This document shows, in pieces, positions 33,150-47,339 of a stretch of 64,000 nt of DNA. The position numbers and the translations under genes are program-made. The stretch comes from Adiantum capillus-veneris (lineage: Eukaryota > Streptophyta > Polypodiopsida > Polypodiales > Pteridaceae). Position 1 is the first letter of the stretch, and every line of letters begins with the position of its first letter. Location: NCBI GenBank assembly GCA_014529385.2, contig CM043942.1, positions 107,461,141 to 107,525,140 on the forward strand, read 5' to 3'. The notes below the pieces were generated by a model. It made no database searches. It worked only from the letters and a program-made list of their open reading frames with translations, and had not been told where the DNA came from.

Positions 33150-35630
33150 TTAGGTCGTCAATACAAGAGACTCTTGCACCAACCATCCTTCTGCCATGCT
33201 CCCCTCTGGACGCGCTTTTTGGCGAACAAAACCCTTAAGTGTTTTTATGAACCACTCTAGAAAGAACATCCAACGGCTGTGGATTGTACTTGCCACTGCA
33301 ACCTCATCTACTACATGGACGAGCAAGTGCATTTGGATAGTTAGGCAGCTCGTGGGTAGATACTTCTCAATCATGCAAACTGCCTCAATGGAGTTAGCCC
33401 TTGTGACTGCAATAGATAGTTAGGCAGCTCGTAGGTAGATACTTCTCAATCATGCAAACTGCCTCAATGGAGTTAGCCCTTGTGACTGCAATAGATTTCT
33501 CCCGTATCTCCTTGGAAGAGATCCATCGCACTAGCTCTGAAACCTTGTATATGTAGGTTTGCACTTCCTCCGTTAAACACCCCTTGATCGCAATTGGAAG
33601 AATGAATTGCAAGAACTTATGCCAGTCGTGCGATTTCAACCCTGACAGTTGATCGTCACGGGTGAATGCTGTCTTGAGACATCGCATATATCCTGTTGGC
33701 GTCCTGAACTCTGAAATCACCCTTTTCACTTGTCGCTCTTCGTTTTTTAGCAATACCCATGGCGCTCTTGGAAGTTTTGTTTGACCAACTGCATTGGTGA
33801 AAGGCCACAGCTCTGGCATCTTTCCAACCGACTGCAAATCATCTCGTGAAGCTCGATTGTCTTTCATTCCCATGATTGTCTTCCAGAGGATCTCTCCCAC
33901 ATTCTTGAATATATGCATTGGATCCAGCAAATGGTTAATTATTAGATCACCCCAGTACGGCAACGTATGGAGAATGGACAAACGTTTCATTCCTGGAACA
34001 GGTTGCCCCTCATGTTACTCCCATCGGCGACGCCACTCTTGTACATGCATAGGACGACATTCGACGCGACCAAGCTGGCCTTCGTGCAAGTGATGGCCAT
34101 CTGGAAGATAACAGTGGTGGCCTTGATAAATTGTCTTTCGAAGAGAGGTAGAATAGCGCACATTCAAAGACTGCCCGCGAATTGGACATGCATTGTATCC
34201 CGAAGTTGTTAGTCCTGCATATATCAAAGCATGAATGAGGCCAAGGCAAAGGGCTTGCGAATAGCGAGAATTTTGTAAATCAATAACCATTACCAGAAGC
34301 TTCTCCTTATTCTGGCCAATCATGCATAGTCCACATAAGAAGTCCATGGATCCTTGCATGCTGTTGTCCTACAGGTTCAACCGCATCTACTATGTCGATC
34401 CCATGCCATAACTCCTGGAGATCGTCAACTAGTGGAGCTAGATAAACATCCATGTTTTTTGCTTTGAACTTACCGGGTACAATCAAGCTTAAAATCAAAT
34501 GACCCTTCTTGATAGCAAGCCACGGTGGGAGGTTGTAATTGATAAGGCACACAGGCCAAGTGCTCCATGACGAGCTTCTCAAGCCAAATGGATTGACTCC
34601 ATCCATTGCCATGACCAAACGCAAATTGCGTGGTTCACTCTTAAAATGTGGTCAGGTATCTTCAATGTGCCTCCAAGCCTTCGAATCAGTGGGCACCCTA
34701 AATGTTGCGTTAGTGGATCTATTCGTAGAATGCCAGCCCATCAACTTTGCAATGGAACCACAATGAAACATGCTTTTTATCCTAGGAATAATAGGGAAAT
34801 GCCGCAACACTTTAGCTGGCACTGTCTCGCCAACTGCATCTTGTTTGTAGCGCATTGCTCCACACTTAGGACACGATAGACAATCTGCGAATTCATTGCG
34901 AAAAAGAATGCAATCATTTGGACATGCATGAATCTTGTTGTAGTCCAAGACAACTAAGGTCAGAAGTTGCTTTGCGTCTGGCCTGGAGGGGGGCATTTCA
35001 TTGCCAGCCGCGAGAAGTTTCTCCCGCAATAACCTATTTAAGCCACATTAAATTAAAATTAAAGCTCTTCGAACACATCACCGTTGCAATCGGAAAATCT
35101 CTTTTGTAAATTACGTACCTAAACAAAGCAGTGACGCTTGCATCTGACCACCCGTACACTGACTGAAGATTCAAAAACGCCAGACAAGTACGAAGCACAG
35201 ATATTTTGGTGCCTTCATAGATTGGTTGACGTGCCAACTTTCTCAACATGTCTTCAAGAGATAGGCGCACGGCTTCTGGTGCTGCTTTGTTCACGTTCTC
35301 CTCGCTTGTCTGGAAGAAGGCATCCAGCATCTCCTCCATGCCATCGTCTTCTGTCTGTAAGCCCTTTTCTGCTTCCATCCGTGGCTCTATATTGGTCAGA
35401 CCTTCACGCATAATCTTTTTTCTCTCTCTCTCAAATGTAGGTGCTATGTCACGGAAATCAATGCCCGTTCCATAGGAGTCGTATCGCAGATTCTGTACGG
35501 TTTCTCTAGCAAACTCTCCGTACTTGTGCACATGCTCATTACATATCCTACGCTTGCGCAGGATTTGATACTTGCAGAGCGTGCATGAGCATGCAATCTT
35601 TTCCTCCATGTTAGTTGATGACGTTGCCAT
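33150..35630 (-). pseudogene. tnp2-type CACTA transposase, broken
   Basis: From the ATG at 35,628-35,630 the minus strand encodes a Cys-rich N-terminus (CSCTLCKYQILRKRRIC), then the TNP2 core (KIHACPNDCILFRNEF, LSCPKCGAMRY, MAMDGVNPFGL, INYNLPPWLAIKKGH, DVYLAPLVDDLQELW). The LPYWGDLIINHLLDPMHIFKN block and a DUF4218 region (SRWMFFLEWFIKTLKG, RQKARPEGSMAEGW) follow. Introns are supported at 35,034-35,118 and 34,215-34,293, both restoring the TNP2 pattern. Breaks: TGA at 34,652, a TAA in place of the Tyr codon after WPE (about 34,305), TAA at 34,015, and a 79-bp tandem duplication near 33,341-33,498 that shifts the DUF4218 frame. It would have cut and moved the element; it cannot be made intact here. 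Confidence 0.85.
33341..33498. repeat. 79-bp tandem duplication inside the transposase
   Basis: TTAGGCAGCTCG starts at 33,341 and again at 33,420. The two copies differ by very few bases, so the duplication is recent. 79 is not a multiple of three, so the frame is lost. Confidence 0.9.
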
Positions 35631-35654
35631 CTACAACGATTATGAATGTTGTTT

Positions 35655-37000
<1,346 letters not shown>

Positions 37001-37316
37001 GAGAGAGATAGAGCAAGAGAGAGCGGTTGGGGAGGGTGGAGATGGACATAATATTTGTGCAACAAGTTTCGGCCAAGACCCGAGCAAGCGAAAATGGCCC
37101 CTGTGCGCGGATTTTGCTTTTTTCCCCCAATTTTCTTGGCGTCGATATACACGTCGCTATACGCGTGGCAAATAAACCTTTCCACGCGTATATCGATGCA
37201 CATTGCGACGCGTATAGCAACACCTATATCGGCGCCCGCTAATGTCATCGATATAGGCGTGGAAATGCATGGCCGTTGATATAGGCGCGTCGATATCTTC
37301 ATTTAGTGTTGTAGTG

Positions 37317-39514
37317 ATATAGCCTTATACGTTGGATAAGTGGTGGACCTTTACACCCAGATCTTCTTAATATAATGACATAGAGTGGAAAAGTGGTGAA
37401 TCTTGAGACCAAACCACTCATGCTACTAGCGATAATAGGTTGGACAAGTGGTGGACCTTGAATGTAAACCCCCCATGTACGAAATATCGTGGGTTTAGGG
37501 TATTTCGATGGAGCCTAGCATCTTGAAGACATCGTGCAGTTGGATTCTCTTTGTATTTCAATTGAGCCTATCTTGGACAAATGGTGGAGCATTCTTCTCT
37601 CCATGTTTCAATGGACCCTAGATTGGACAAGTGGTGGACATTTGCTTCTCTCTATGTTTTAATAGAGTTAGCTTGGACATTTGCTTCTCTCTATGTTTCA
37701 ATAGAGTTAGCTTGGACAAGTGGTGGACCTTGGAACCAGACTCCTATGTAAAACCTATGATGGTCACTCCAAGTGGGGAGAAAGAATAACCTTTAAGATA
37801 TAGCCTTATAGGTTGGACAGTGGTGGACCTTAACAACTAGATCTTCTTAATATAATGACATAGAGTGGAAAAGTGGTGAATCTTGAGACCAAACCACTCA
37901 TGCTACTAGCGATAAAAGGTTGGAAAAGTGCTGGAACTTGAATGTAAACCCCCCATGTACAGAATATCGTGGGTTTAAGGTATTTCGATGGAGCCTAGCA
38001 CCTTGGAGACATAGTGCATCTTGCTTCTCTTCATGTTTCAATGGATCCGATCTTGGACAAATGGTGGAGCATCCTTCTCTTCATGTTTCAATGGACCCTA
38101 GCTTGCAAGGGTGGTGGACCTTTGCTTCTCTCTATGTTACAGTAGAGCTAGCTTGGACAAGTGTTGGCCCTTGGAACCAAACCCCCATGTAAAACCTATC
38201 ATGGTCACTCCAAGTCCTGAGAAAGAATACCCTTTAAGATATAGCCTTATAGGTTGGACAAGTGGTGGACGTTAACACCAAGATTTTCTTAAATGATGAC
38301 ATAGAGTGACAAAGTGGTGAATCTTGAGACCAAACCACTCATGGTACTAGCGATAATAGGTTGGACAAGTAGTGGAACTTGACTATAAACCCCCCATGTA
38401 CGACATATCGTGGGTTTAATGTATTTCGATGTAACCTGGCATCTTGGAGACATGGTGCATCTGAATTCTGTTCGTGTTTTAATAGAGCCTATCTTGGATA
38501 AATGGTGGAGCATCCTTCTCTCCATGTTTCAATGGACCCTAGCTTGGACAAGTGGTGGACCTTTGCTTTTCTCTATGTTTCAATAGAGTTAGCTTGGACA
38601 AGTGGTTAACCTTGGAACCAAACCCCCAAGTAAAACCTTTCATGGTCACTCCAAGTGGCGAGAAATAATACCCTTTAAGGTATAGCCTTATAGGTTGGAC
38701 AAGGGTGGACCTTAACAACCAGATCTTCTGAATATAATGACACAGAGTGGAAAAGTGGTGAATCTTGAGACCAAACCACTCATGCTACTAGCGATAATTG
38801 GTTGGTGGACAAGTGGTGGACCGTGATTGTAAACCCCCGATGTACGAAATATTGTGGGTCTAAGGTATTTCGATGGAGCTTAGAATCTTGGAGACATGGT
38901 GCATCTTGCTTCTCTTCATGTTTCAATGGATTCTATCTTGGACAAATAATGGAGAATCCTTGTCTCCGTGTTTCAATGGACCCTAGCTTGGACAAGTGGT
39001 GGACCTTGGAACCGAACCCCCATGTAAAACCTATCATGGTCACTCCAAGTGGGGAGAAACAATAACCTTTAAGATATAGCCTTATAGGTTAGACAAGTAG
39101 TGGACCTTAACACCCATGTCTTCTTAATATGATGACATAGAGTGGAAAAGTGGTGAATCTTGAGACCAAACAACTCATGCTACTAGCGATAATAGGTTGG
39201 ACAAGTGGTGGTCCGTGAATGTAAACCCCCCATGTATGAAATATCGTGGGTTTAAGGTATTTCGATGGAGCCTAGCATCTTGGAGACATCGTGCATCTTG
39301 ATTCTCTTCATGTTTCAATGGATCCTATCTTGGACAAATGGTGGAGCATCCTTGTCTCCATGTTTCAATCGACCCTAGCTTGGACAAGTGGTGGACCTTT
39401 GCTTCTCTCTATGTTTCAATAGAGTTAGCTTGGACAAGGGGTGGACCTTGGAACCAAACCCCCATGTAAAACCTATAATGGTCACTCCAAGTGGTGAGAA
39501 AGAATACCCTTTAA
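37317..39514 (+). repeat. satellite-like array, forward (continuation)
   Basis: Array resumes in register right after the CACTA element (ATA duplication 37,317-37,319). The GCGATAATAGG marker recurs at about 37,429, 37,907, 38,349, 38,791 and 39,186. One unit near 37,680 carries an extra partial segment and one near 39,000 lacks one. Confidence 0.88.
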
Positions 39515-40839
39515 CACTAGGTTGGTAATGGGACACTTTTATGTCCTGTTAAGTGACCATTTTCCTTGAATTATGTCAAGAGTTTCAAAATGGATTTTGA
39601 GGTGCTATCTGTCTAGAAATTTGTCTCATGAGCTGAAAAAAACTCGACATTTTTTTGGAATATCAATTCCATCTTTAACCTTGTCCTCGCACAACATTTC
39701 ACAACCTAAACTGTGTGAAAAAACGGGTCCTGTTTTTGGCTTTTTTCAACTTTTTTCAACTATACCACTCTAGAATTCATGTTTGTGAGGTCTATAATGC
39801 TAGAGAACTATCTTTAGTAGTCCTCAACATGTCCTGATGCTTCTAGGGAGAAATAAATGTTAAAGTTGTAAGTTATGACCAAATTACAAAAATTGTCAAA
39901 TCCTGTTTTTTAGCCAATTTTAGCTCTTCTATTATTTTTTTGGTGGCTTTCATGATATCCAAATGTAGTTTTGATTTTCTATGTCGCATATTGTAACATA
40001 AAGCTAATATTCCTTGAGTTTTGGGGCACCTAATACCCTATTTTGCATAGTAGACAATGATGGTTGATTTTTTCAATTATAGAAGAAAACGAAACATTCT
40101 AGTATATCAAGTATAACTTTTTCAATATTGTTAGTTTCCTGTGACAACTACATGCATTTTGTAGGTAGTAACCATATCTAGTCATAAGGATCAAATTTGG
40201 CTAGATATTGAATAGTTTCTATGGGATTCTACAACTCATAATGTTGAACCCAGTTTTTTCATGTTTGCTGTATTTAGCACTTCATCTTTGTCCCCAAGAT
40301 TCTCCTTGGTAAGATATGTATTATTCTTTTGACATGCTCCATGGCTCCTTATGAACCTGAAGGACAATAGGGAACTAAGAAAACATCCATATATTATTTG
40401 TATTGAGCGTGGCTATAGAAACATTGATGATAGGTTTGTAGAATGGTAAAAATTCAACTTTTTTGAACCTATTTCTTTTTGCAAAACAAAAAATAGTGAG
40501 TGAGAAGCAATCATATGTTCTAATCACCAACCCATTCAAGTTAACTAGGGAATTTATCTCAAGTCCTAAAAAAATCCCTAATCTTATTTTTATGCAACAA
40601 AACGTAAGAAATGACTATTTTGATGAAAATGTACTGGTCCATCAACTTTGGAGGCTTGGTGTGACCAAAAGATGAGAAATTTTACAAGTTTCTTATTTTT
40701 TCCATGTGTAGTAGGCCTTGAACTATAACCTCATGAAAGGATTTTACAAAATGAGTGGATCTACTATGGGTTTGGAGGTTTTTTTCAAAACCTTGAAAGG
40801 ACACTTTTATGTCCTGTTAGGTTACCAACCTAGTGTTAA
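39511..40839 (+). mobile_element. CACTAG-terminus, TTAA-flanked transposon, copy 2 (1,321 bp)
   Basis: Element 39,515-40,835 with TTAA on both sides (39,511-39,514 and 40,836-40,839). Terminal inverted repeat CACTAGGTTGGTAA at both ends. Near-palindromic GGACACTTTTATGTCC blocks lie close to each end. Array spacing confirms it: markers at 39,186 and 40,953 are 442 bp apart once the element and one TTAA are removed. No coding capacity recognised. TTAA is typical of piggyBac-like elements while CACTAG resembles CACTA ends; a 2-bp TA duplication with ACACTAG ends fits equally, so I leave the superfamily open. Confidence 0.85.
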
Positions 40840-42190
40840 GATATAGCCTTATAGGTTGGACAGGTGGTGGACCTTAATACCCAAATCTTCTTTATATAAT
40901 GACATAGAGTGGAAAAGTGGTGAATCTTGAGACCAAACCACTCATGCTACTAGCGATAATAGGTTGGACCCGTTGTGGACCTTGAATGTAAACCACGCAT
41001 GTACAAAATATCGTGGGTTCGAGGTATTTCGATGGAGCCTAGCATCTTGGAGACATGGTGCAGCTTTCTTATCTTCATGTTTTAATGGATCCTATCTTGG
41101 ACAAATGGTTGAGCATCCTTGTCTCCATGTTTCAATGGAACCTAGCTTGGACAAGTGGTGGACCTTGGAACCAAACCCCCATGTAAAACCTATCATAGTC
41201 ACTCCAAGTGGCGAGAAAGAATACCCTTTAAGATATATCCTTGTAGGGTGGACAAGTGGTGGACCTTAACACCCATATCTTCTTAATATGATGACATAGA
41301 GTGGAAAAGTGGTGAATCTTGAGACCAAACCACTCATGCTACTAGCGATAATAGGCTGGACAAGTGGTGGACCTTGAATGTAAACCCCCCATGTACGAAA
41401 TATCGTGGGTTTAAGGTATTTCAATGGATCCTAGCATCTTGGAGACATGGTGCATTTTTCTTCTCTTCATGTTTCAATGGATTCTATCTTGGAAAAATGG
41501 TGGCGCATCCTTCTCTCCATGTTTCAATTGACCCTAGTTTGGACAAGTGTTGAACCTTTGCTTCTTTCTATGTTTCAATAAAGTTAGCTTGGACAAGTGG
41601 ATGACCTTGGAACCAAACCCCCATGTAGAACCTATCATGGTCACCTCAAGTGGAGGGAAAGAATAAACTTTAAGATATAGCTTTATAGGATTGACAAGTG
41701 GTGGACCTTAACAAACAGATCTTCTTAATATAATGACATAGAGTTGAAAAGTGGTGAATCTTGAGACCAAATCACTCATGCTACTAGGGATAATAGGTTG
41801 GACGAGTGGTGGACCTTGAATTTAAACCCCACATATACAAAATATCGTGGGTTTAAGGTATTTCAATGCAGCCTAGCATCTCGAACACATGGTGCAGCTT
41901 GCTTCTCTTTATGTTTCAATGGAGCCTATTTTGGACAAATGGTGGAGGATCCTTCTTTCCATGTTTCAATGGGTCGTAGCTTGAACAAGTGGTGGACCTT
42001 TGCCTTTATCTATGTTTGAATAGAGCTAGCCTATATAAGACGATTAGTAGACCTCTAATCTCTCCATGTTGTCTAGGGCTGAGCTTGGACAAGTGGTGGA
42101 CCTTGCTTCTCTGTTCCCTTAGTTTACTAGCTTAAAGGATCACTATGTATACTTGTTTAGATCTAGCTTGAACAAGTGGTCGACCTTGTA
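40836..42190 (+). repeat. satellite-like array, forward (continuation)
   Basis: Units resume in register after the transposon. The step from 40,953 to 41,345 is 392 bp (one linker missing). The last units (42,000-42,190) are diverged and lead into the SET-domain pseudogene. Confidence 0.85.
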
Positions 42191-42257
42191 TGCACACAAA
42201 CTTAATCCATTACAAAAATATATATGTTAAAATAACATTCGGTTTTTTTTGTTTCAG

Positions 42258-45200
42258 GAAAGATGGATCCAAAAAACAGGTTGGAAGGGTTGCTGTTTCA
42301 GCTGACTATACTTGCAATGGTCTTATCAAATGGTATTTGGACATACACGGTATAGAGGGTGCACAATTTCATAAGGCATCTATTTATTGCCAAAAAGGAG
42401 AATGACAGCTTGTTTAAGGATGTTGGACAATTTGTCTCTGTAGTTGATAGTCATCCAGAGGTGGAATGCATTGACATTCTAGTTCCAATGAATCTAGATT
42501 TTCAACTATCTCCAGGAGTATATGCATTGTAGCACATGTCTAGAAACAAAGAAGAGACAATGTTTTCTGTAGGATGGAAGTTTGCGAAATCAAATCCAAA
42601 TATCACAGCAGATAAACTTCAAAGCTCCATCATTGCCACACTACATTTGTACATATTGTTTTGAAGACCGCAAGCTTGTTGATGTTTTTGGTGATGGCTC
42701 CTTGGTTGCACAAGAAGGAATACAACAGAAAAAAGAAGTTATATGCTTAGTTGATAGTGTGGAGGAGGCAAAAGACGTGGAGACCATGCTGCTAGACTTT
42801 GTTAAGTCTCATGAAGATATAGAAAAATGGGCTGGACTTCAACAATCCACTTTGCAATCAGATGACACTGTGCCTATTACAAAGGAGTGCTCTCCACGAA
42901 GAGAAGAAGAAGAAGAAGAACAACATCCTCTATCAATGGAGGACTTTTTGGAAACGGAGACACGTATGTTTTGAGTTTTTTGTGCATGTTAGTGTTTCTT
43001 GTTGATTTGATACTCTTAATGTTAGATTTTTCTTTATATAGTATTGATTGAGTTTGTATTTTTTATCTCAGGCATTCAAGGTTTGAATGTAAATAGTAAA
43101 TTACTTGAGTTTTTGAATGGTGGATCTTTAGACTAAAACTATAACATTTAATACTCACAAAGACTTAATTACTTAAGAGCTTGAACTCAATAAGTGTTGG
43201 ACCTTTTATCAATACCCCCTTGATATGATACATTAGATCCTAGCATGGTTAAATGGTGATGCTTCATAAATTGAACCTAGCTTAGACAGGTGTTGGAGCC
43301 TAAATTTAAACTAACCTTGTAGAAGGGAGCTTATGTTTGGACTTTGAGAACTAGCATAAGTAATCAATTAGAGCATAGATTAAGGAATAGCTTGACAAAA
43401 GGTGGACCTTACATGGATCCTAATTTCAAGAGGTGTGGTAGACCTTCAAACCAAGATCATATAGCTTGGACATGTGGTGGACCTTGAATGAAGACTAGTT
43501 TAGACAAGTGTGGTGCACCTTGTAACCAACACCCGTTTGTTACATTAGCTTGGACAAGTGATGGATCTTGCATTTATATTTCAATGGACCTTGTTTCTCT
43601 CCATTCTTCAATGGAGAGAAACATTAGCTTGGACAAGTGGTGGACCTTGCTTTTATGTTTCAAAGGAGCATATTTTGGACAAGTGGTAGAAATTGTTTCT
43701 CTCCATGCTTCAATGGAACCCACCTTAGACAAGTGAAGTACCTTGAAACAAAACCTCCATAACACAACATATTAAATAGGTTGGAAAATTGGTGGGATAT
43801 GAAACCATCCATGATAGAGCATAGTATAGGTGAAAACGTAGTGGTTCTTATATCAATTACCCATGCATAGCTTGGATAAGTGGTGGACCTTGATTCTCTC
43901 TATGTTTCAATGGATCCTATCTTGGACTAGAGATATATCTTACTTATTTCCATGCTTCAATGTATTCTAGCTTGGATAAGGAGTGGACCTTCAAACAAAA
44001 ATCCACAGCATAGCATATATTAACAGTTCATGGGTTTTATAGAGATTTTATTGCCTATTTTGGAGAGTTGGTAGACCTATCTTCTCCATGCTTCAATGGA
44101 TCTGAGGTTGGACAAGGGGAGCTTGAGAAGTGGTCAACCTTAAAATGAAACCTCCCATGCTACAACCCATCATAGATCATATATGTAGTGGACCTTGAAA
44201 CTCTTTTATGTCCCTAGCTTAGAGAAGCATTGCAACCTTGATTATCTCCATACATGAAGACAAGGTTGGACAAGTGGTAGACCTTAAAGCCAAAACCTCT
44301 ATGCAATAATAGGCAAGTGGTGGAGCTTGCTTTCTCCATGTTCCAATGGAGCCTAGCTTAGACAAACAATGGAGCTTACTTCTCTCCATATTTCAATGGA
44401 TCCTAGCTTAGAAAAGTGGTGGAGATTTGCTTCTCTCCATGTTCCAATGGACCATAGCTTAGACAAGTGGTGGACCTTGAAAAACACCCCCCGTTTACAA
44501 CATATTATGGTGGACCTTGCTTCTCTCCATGCTTCAATGGAGCCGAGGTTGGATAGATGTCGGAGAGAAGATGGTTTCCCATGAAATAAGACCATGCATG
44601 CTATAATCAATCATATGTTGTACACATGGTGGACCTTGCAATTGTTTTATATGCCTAGCTTGGATAAGTGGAGGACCCTTTATTACCTCCAGATATCAAC
44701 AACAAGCCAAGTTTGGACAAGTGTAGTACCACCAAAGCAGAATCTCTATGCTACAATAGAGTATAGGTAGGACACGTGGTGAACCTTGATATCAAACCGT
44801 CCATGCTACTAGAGATGATAGGTTTCACATGTGGTGGAACCTTGTATCAATGTTCTATGTGTAGTTTTTGACTAGTGATAGACCTTGAAACTAATCCCTC
44901 TATGCTACAAGAAAAAAGAGATGGATGAGGATGCTAGACTACTTTTGTTGCATCAACGCATCCCATGTTACCACATATACTATAGGGTTCTTGGATAAGT
45001 CTTGGGTCTTGTGTCAATGCTCCATGTCTAGCTTGGACAAGTGGTGGACCTTGGTTCTCTCTATGCTTCAAATGGGCAATAGATTAGAGACATAGTGGAC
45101 TTTTTTTTTCAATGATTTTATTTTTTGGAAACCTTGGAGGCACCATGTAAGAGGCACTCTAAGTCTTCCATACAATGGACCTATTGGACTATAAAATAAT

Positions 45201-45885
45201 GATAACTTTCTTTGATCTTGTCATTATTTTATGCATAATATTTTCTTCTTTTTGCAGACACAAAGGAGTTAAGTGATATGAAAACTAGATGTATTTAATA
45301 CTATGATTGGAATGAAGATCCTTTTGGGAAAATTTTCCTATTCCCAAAGATGTAATTTTCCATATTAACGGTGTGGATTTTGAAGTGCGACTTTCATGTA
45401 TTCAAGGAGCTAGTTATGGGCTATTTGTGCATACTACCCTGGAAAGTGGTGTGATTATTCTAAACTATGGAGGGCATAAGTATAGATTTCAAGACTGGAA
45501 AAAGATATGCAAAATATTTCCAAGAGCTTATAAATATTCTCTTCTAGAGGATCCAAACATAGAAGAAGAGGAAGATCAATCATACATTATTGGTTGGTTG
45601 AAGAAGGAAATGTTTCGGGCTATATAAATAGTTCTCACAGTACAAATGTCTGTCCCAACGTACGCTATACACTTGATCCAAATTTTCCACCTTGGCATAA
45701 ATGCACCTCTTCACGCATCAAGTTAGAAGAATATGGCCATGTATGCATTGAGACTATTTGTCACAAGTTGAAGCAGGAGAAGAGTTGTTTGCTGACTATG
45801 ACTTTACTTGACATTATAAAGTATTGTACATGGATGGAAATCTCAAGTACATGCATCATTTTCATTTTTCATGGATGAAATCTCA
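42258..45885 (+). pseudogene. SET-domain gene with an upstream methyltransferase-like exon, decayed
   Basis: Two coding blocks joined by a supported intron. Exon block 42,258-42,963 follows TTTTGTTTCAG; a frame starting at MDPKNRLEGLL can be followed with two TAG stops and one frameshift near 42,630 into LVDVFGDGSLVAQEG...EVICLVDS, which resembles methyltransferase motif I and a following acidic strand (weak). It ends at a GTATGT donor. After 2.3 kb, TTCTTTTTGCAG at 45,257 opens the second block, whose phase fits. This has SET-domain marks: FEVRLSCIQGASYGLFV, GYINSSHSTNVCPNVRY (usually INHSCxPN) and, after a one-base shift near 45,770, AGEELFADYDF (usually GEELTYDY). SET proteins methylate lysines in chromatin. 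The His-Ser-Cys of the cofactor site is replaced by SSHS, and at least three frame breaks exist. Confidence 0.62.
42964..45257 (+). repeat. diverged satellite units within the putative intron
   Basis: From about 43,080 to 45,110 the core word TTGGACAAGTGGTGGACCTT recurs in forward orientation (near 43,545, 43,625, 44,455, 45,030) with many variants and irregular spacing; linkers keep TCTCTCCATGTTTCAATGG. These copies are more diverged than the 442-bp units on the left. Confidence 0.75.
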
Positions 45886-46185
45886 AGTTAATATAAAATT
45901 TGATTATTGTTTAGTTTATGCTCAACGAGAATCTAGAGTGCTCTTATGCTTTGTGTGTTGTCTAACTTATTTGATTACCTTGGCCATAGAATCTTGATTC
46001 TACTCTAGATTTGTGATAAATCTTACCAGAATTTAATCAATGTGTAGGTTGGACAAGTGGTGGGGATTCAAACATTACGGTCTTAAACAAGTGGAGTTAT
46101 CTTACTTGAATAAGTGGAATGAAAAGAGACTGAAAAGTCCACTCACCAGCTATTGCCAATTGCTACTACTTCATGTAGTGTAGAT

Positions 46186-47035
46186 GTTGAGAAATCCATG
46201 CTTACAATTATATTGGATTTAAATGGTCTATTTTTGAACGTTCCCCTCAACCATCCTCACACCACAACTCAGTGAAAATGGATTCAAAAAGATATACTAT
46301 ACTCAGGCCACGTTGCATCCAATTCTTGAAGACTATTTTACAAAGGTTTAATGTTGCAATCTGGTCGAGAGCTACTAGGAATAATGTGTATCAAATCCTT
46401 GCAACACTAACAATCTAGCTGAGGATACATTGCCTTTCTTTGCAATTTGGTTGCAAGATGTTTGCTACACCGCTCAAACTCAAAAATTGTTTAGACCCGA
46501 CAATCCAAACGTCGAGGCAATGTTCAAGCCTCTAGCCAAAATTTCCATGGGGTTTGAATGTGATCCACAAAGAAAAATTCTTATTGATGACTCTCCTTAC
46601 AAGGGATGTATTTCACCAGCAACAAACAATTTCATTTTTCCACCACAATTTGATGCTGAGAAGATGGTTGATAATATGCTCTTGGAGGAGCTACTTCCAT
46701 ACTTGTTTCAACTTGATGAGAGAAGGGATGTGCGTGATTTAATTGCTTCTAATCGTTGTGGACAACCTATAGTGACAAATGATAGTGAATACAAACAAAT
46801 CATGGAGTATTGGAAGCAAAAAAATGATGTTTGTTCAGCTAAAGTGTTCTTTACAAGAAGAATACCACCTGCAAAAGGTGACAAAGATGAAACTATCATT
46901 GAAGATGCAAGTGACACAAGCCACCGCAATGAAATGAGAAGAGCCCAAATACAAGAGATCTTGGCAAAGGAGCGTACACCCATTGAAAGCATGAAGGCAT
47001 CACAATTGACCACTTTAGCTATGCAATTGGGTTGA
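46186..47035 (+). pseudogene. FCP1/NIF-type HAD phosphatase-like gene, broken
   Basis: The plus strand encodes, in order, TIILDLNGLFLN (motif I, normally DLDET), RYTILRPRCIQFLK and VAIWSRATRNNVYQIL (matching RPG..EFL and W(T/S).A....V..IL), and then from 46,430 an open stretch with RKILIDDSPYKGC (motif with DxSP), FIFPPQFD and LLEELLPYLFQL. This order fits the FCP1 homology domain of HAD phosphatases, which remove phosphate from Ser in nuclear proteins such as RNA polymerase II. Motif I has lost its second Asp (D-L-N), a frameshift separates it from the next block near 46,270, and a TAG lies at about 46,418. The 46,430-47,035 part is open for 201 codons and ends LTTLAMQLG. Confidence 0.58.
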
Positions 47036-47124
47036 AACACAAAAGGAGTTTTGAAGGCATCCACAACAAAGGCTTATATAAATAAGGTGAAAGCTTACAA
47101 TCTTCTAAGGTTGGATAGAAACCA

Positions 47125-47333
47125 ACCCTAAGGTACTAGTGACATGTCATATATTCTTGATACACATGCTTGAACACTCATGTGCATGGTATCTAACAAA
47201 TCTTTCTTTTTATTCCTTCCTACAGGATCTTACAAAGGATACTACTAGATGGAGCTCAATCAATAGCGATTTTGATATTTTTGCTCAAAATAATAAAGCA
47301 GCCACCTACATTTTTTGTTTATCAATTTCTTGA
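47125..47333 (+). pseudogene. possible last exon of the FCP1-like gene
   Basis: A donor-like AAG/GTACTAG near 47,130 and an acceptor TATTCCTTCCTACAG at about 47,225 suggest an intron of about 95 bp. The following sequence (KDLTKDTTRWSSINSDFDIF) is open to a stop at 47,331. The join to 47,035 needs a frame change, so this is tentative. Confidence 0.3.
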
Positions 47334-47339
47334 GAGACT

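Noticed and set aside
42258-47333. Direct endogenous giant-virus insertion
   Set aside because: SET and FCP1-like domains would fit, but good intron borders and the lack of any viral core gene (capsid, polymerase, packaging ATPase) make this only a remote alternative.
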